From JBPOFM01 sp038259855 (GTDB lineage Bacteria; Bacteroidota; Bacteroidia; Flavobacteriales; Flavobacteriaceae): a DNA stretch of 7,011 nt. Positions within the stretch are counted from its first letter, which is position 1. Each line of letters opens with the position of its first letter. The translations under genes and the position numbers were made by a program. The DNA lies in NCBI GenBank assembly GCA_038259855.1, contig JBBSOJ010000177.1:1-7011 (forward strand). The letters are read 5' to 3'. The notes beneath the pieces were generated by a model. That model was not told the DNA's origin. It did not search any database and worked only from the letters and a program-made list of their open reading frames with translations. Positions 5,912 to 7,011 of this stretch are shown in pieces.

Positions 5912-7011
5912 TTATTCCAATTTTAATGAGAATATTTCATTATTTATCAAAACGAAATCGTTTGCGTATCCTACATAAAGCTCATTATCATCCCCTGACA
6001 CTACCCTGTTTTGATTGGCATTAACTTCTCTATGGCCGTAAAAACTATCCAGATTTCCAATACTATCAATTTTTGGTTTAAAAATGATCGCGGCATCTTT
6101 CACAATTTCGTCATATTGAATGGCAATGTCGCACACTTTCGCTTTTACAACCGCATTTCTAATGATAATATCATAGAACAGCTTCTGATTTTGAGGAATT
6201 TGTTGGTACTTATCAAAAGATTCCCCAATCAAAGTATGTGAAGCGATATAGTCAATCCCCACCATAAGAGATTGAAACATATACTTCCGTACGACGTCTC
6301 GCTGATAATCATCCGCATAATGGCCAGCTTCAAACAATACTGTGGGAACTTCTAAACTCTGAAAAGTATCACCCACACAATTAAGATTGAAGGCGTCATC
6401 ATATATCCCGACTTGATCTGGAATTTGCTTCTGAAGGTGCTCATTCATGTTAACGATCACTTCCATGGCTTTTTTCCGTGTGTTGGTAATCGTACAAGCT
6501 TCATCTTGCGCAGGTGCTAAAAATGATATCGTTGCAGGAAGGTTACGCTTTCCGGCGCTAAAAATGGTGCGCTGACCATGAAGGTTAAAGCAAAAATCAG
6601 GTTGAAAGCTATCAAAAAAGTGTCTTAAAATGATACTTTCTGGTTGGGATAAATCTTGTGCATCCCGATTTAAATCAATTTGGTTAGCATTTACGCGCGT
6701 ATAGGCTTTTGCACCATCCGGATTCAACATTGGTAGAATCGCAATGGTACAGGTTTTTAAAATGTTTGCGATTTCTGGTTCTTTAGAACTACACAATGTG
6801 TTGCATAAATCAAAAACCGCCTTCGTAGTGGTGCTTTCATTTCCATGCATCTGAGACCACATTAGAATTTTTTTTGGTCCTCTACCAATGGAAATGACAT
6901 CAATTGGAATTCCCAAAACGGAAGCTCCCAGTGAAACAACATTAAAATGTTTACGATGCTTTTGGAGCAAGATTGCAATGTGTTCATAAGATATATAACG
7001 CCCAGAAAGAG
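5912..7011 (-). CDS. M14-family zinc carboxypeptidase, N-terminus outside window
   Basis: The frame is open through the right edge, so the gene lacks its N-terminal codons; 365 residues are visible, starting LSGRYISYEHIA. The TTG at 6970 is an internal leucine codon, not a start. M14 enzymes are zinc carboxypeptidases or amidases that remove C-terminal residues from peptides or trim peptidoglycan peptides. In the visible numbering, MHGNES gives zinc ligands His55 and Glu58, LNPDGAKAYTR carries Arg105, DLNRD holds Asn114-Arg115 of the carboxylate-binding set, NLHGQ gives the third zinc ligand His144, and VLFEAGHY gives the catalytic Glu227. All key positions are intact. About 90 residues after the catalytic domain form a further, probably beta-rich C-terminal part. 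The segment before the zinc motif (ASVLGIPIDVISIG) is the usual M14 entry strand. Whether the enzyme is cytoplasmic or exported cannot be decided without the N-terminus. It is the first gene of the minus-strand series peptidase, Lrp regulator, DinB-like. Substrate unknown; a peptide or murein-peptide role is likely. Confidence 0.92.
   Translation of the reverse strand, partial: LSGRYISYEHIAILLQKHRKHFNVVSLGASVLGIPIDVISIGRGPKKILMWSQMHGNESTTTKAVFDLCNTLCSSKEPEIANILKTCTIAILPMLNPDGAKAYTRVNANQIDLNRDAQDLSQPESIILRHFFDSFQPDFCFNLHGQRTIFSAGKRNLPATISFLAPAQDEACTITNTRKKAMEVIVNMNEHLQKQIPDQVGIYDDAFNLNCVGDTFQSLEVPTVLFEAGHYADDYQRDVVRKYMFQSLMVGIDYIASHTLIGESFDKYQQIPQNQKLFYDIIIRNAVVKAKVCDIAIQYDEIVKDAAIIFKPKIDSIGNLDSFYGHREVNANQNRVVSGDDNELYVGYANDFVLINNEIFSLKLE

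Noticed and set aside
6011..6241. Plus-strand open frame inside the M14 peptidase gene
   Set aside because: Shadow of a complete minus-strand catalytic gene; no motif or start context.
1..7011. A previously undescribed defence, mobile or biosynthetic system
   Set aside because: All eight genes fall in known families with intact motifs or a plain membrane-protein form; there are no direct-repeat arrays, transposase, integrase, recombinase or toxin-antitoxin pairs, and no marked change in base composition.

Overview
The window looks like ordinary chromosomal housekeeping and metabolic sequence from a member of the Bacteroidota, most likely the family Flavobacteriaceae. Reasons: AT-rich DNA; no Shine-Dalgarno-like sites in front of the genes; -7 boxes of the form TAnnTTTG (TATTTTTG, seen three times upstream of genes); and protein sequences whose wording is typical of flavobacteria, notably the monofunctional proline dehydrogenase, the Lrp-family regulator, the small protein behind alanine dehydrogenase and the M14 peptidase. 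This assignment is an inference from sequence style; no 16S or other marker lies in the window.

Layout from left to right: (1) the C-terminal 173 residues of alanine dehydrogenase, + strand, cut by the window start; (2) a 125-residue single-pass membrane protein that resembles the DUF4258 family, + strand, 62 bp behind ald; (3) a complete 374-residue PLP-dependent sugar aminotransferase of the DegT/DnrJ/EryC1/StrS family, closest to PglE, + strand; (4) tail to tail with it, a 390-residue proline dehydrogenase on the - strand; (5) divergent from that, aroB (3-dehydroquinate synthase, 355 residues, + strand); (6) a 151-bp convergent gap; (7) a - strand series read right to left: an M14 zinc carboxypeptidase that runs off the right edge, then an Lrp/AsnC regulator with its own promoter box and a clear intrinsic terminator, then a DinB-superfamily metal-binding protein.

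Functionally, the window mixes amino-acid catabolism (alanine to pyruvate, proline to pyrroline-5-carboxylate), a peptidase that could supply amino acids, an Lrp-type regulator that commonly senses amino acids, one shikimate-pathway enzyme and one aminosugar enzyme for surface glycans. A modest regulatory hypothesis is that the Lrp protein controls its own gene and proline dehydrogenase, because AT-rich inverted repeats overlap the -7 boxes of both. No mobile element, CRISPR array, tRNA, rRNA or phage gene was seen. I see no evidence for a new multi-gene system here; the findings below are small points worth checking. No gap between genes exceeds 300 bp; the longest are 963-1126 and 4613-4763.
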